A stretch of 57,490 bases of DNA from Priapulus caudatus (taxonomy: Eukaryota; Priapulida; Priapulimorpha; Priapulimorphida; Priapulidae). Under the pieces are notes generated by a model that saw only the letters and a program-made list of their open reading frames with translations, made no database searches and was not told the origin of the DNA. Position 1 is the first letter of the stretch; every line of letters starts with the position of its first letter. Made by a program: the position numbers and the translations under genes. The DNA lies in assembly GCF_000485595.1 (NCBI RefSeq), contig NW_014578203.1:1-57490 (forward strand), read 5' to 3'. Below are positions 57,136 to 57,490 of this stretch, piece by piece.

Positions 57136-57336
57136 TGGCTGTTGTCAAATCGCGTTGTGTGTGTGTGTTCGCTGCGCGCATACGCTATCGGTGAATTTGA
57201 GGCTTCTAAATTGAGCCATCAGCATCATCCGTTGGATCACAAAGTAAACCGAAGTGGATCGCTGTAGCGGACTCGAGGTACTTAACATCTTAGTTTTAAG
57301 TGTGACTCTAGCGAAGGGCGCGCACTTTTGTTTATA

Positions 57337-57386
57337 TCAAGAGCAGATAATTCGGTGTTCGTAAATCGCTTTATACGCTCTTGTTT
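57337..57386. mobile_element. Small palindromic element (CAAGAGCG family)
   Basis: Bounded by ATCAAGAGCAGATAA and CTTTATACGCTCTTG, which form an imperfect inverted pair like that at 37270-37332. Confidence 0.45.
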
Positions 57387-57490
57387 ACTATTGTATCAGT
57401 TTCTGAATTGTCCAGCTGTGATTTTGAAATGACTGGGCGGTCTTTTCGATGTGAAACGACATAGAACTACTTTTTGAAGCCACATTTCGG

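Overview
This is eukaryotic, almost certainly invertebrate metazoan, nuclear DNA. The evidence is introns with GT/AG borders and matched codon phase, an animal-specific DEG/ENaC channel gene, a TM2-domain (TM2D1-type) gene, LTR retrotransposons, many short inverted-repeat transposons (MITEs), abundant micro- and minisatellites and CCCTAA/TTAGGG tracts. I cannot name the species. No bacterial operon, CRISPR array or prophage is visible. Most long open frames here are simple-sequence artefacts; the real coding content is a set of short exons.

Layout. 1-4577: nested tandem and inverted repeat block with TATG/TG microsatellites and a foldback element. 4590-8217: decayed LTR element with near-identical terminal repeats. 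8220-10240: DEG/ENaC exon 1 (minus strand) and exon 2 (plus strand, wrong way round), plus a MITE and a minisatellite. 10680-12090: CA/CG microsatellite and an unannotated block. 12100-19276: 3' part of a DEG/ENaC gene (three exons, minus strand), interrupted by about 2.8 kb of minisatellite and two telomere-tract elements, then a 55-bp satellite and an assembly gap (19277-19712). 20527-21019: truncated copy of the TM2D1 last exon. 21020-27320: second, indel-rich copy of 12100-19270. 29240-31090: inverted, indel-rich copy of 10.9-12.09 kb. 31203-36873: LTR retrotransposon with PBS, polypurine tract and two LTRs. 37415-40393: DEG/ENaC exons 3, 2 and 1 (minus strand). 42639-44185: four exons of TM2D1 (minus strand). 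45230-46563 and 47050-51297: two DNA transposons. 51.9-57.4 kb: MITEs, CA repeats, a 2.8-kb pyrimidine tract and an ACATGT-palindrome region.

How it fits together. Read on the minus strand, the right half contains a collinear DEG/ENaC gene of about 17 kb (exon 1 at 40.4 kb to the pore-helix exon at 23.1 kb) with an LTR retrotransposon in a large intron. The left half holds the same blocks in mirror order, with one 402-bp block carrying exon 2 inverted between CATGT/ACATG ends. This could be two divergent haplotypes joined side by side, a real rearranged duplication, or misassembly. The right-hand copies carry frequent single-base indels of the kind left in unpolished long reads. A second recurring theme is that each CCCTAA-type tract lies inside, or shares its core with, an inverted-repeat element.
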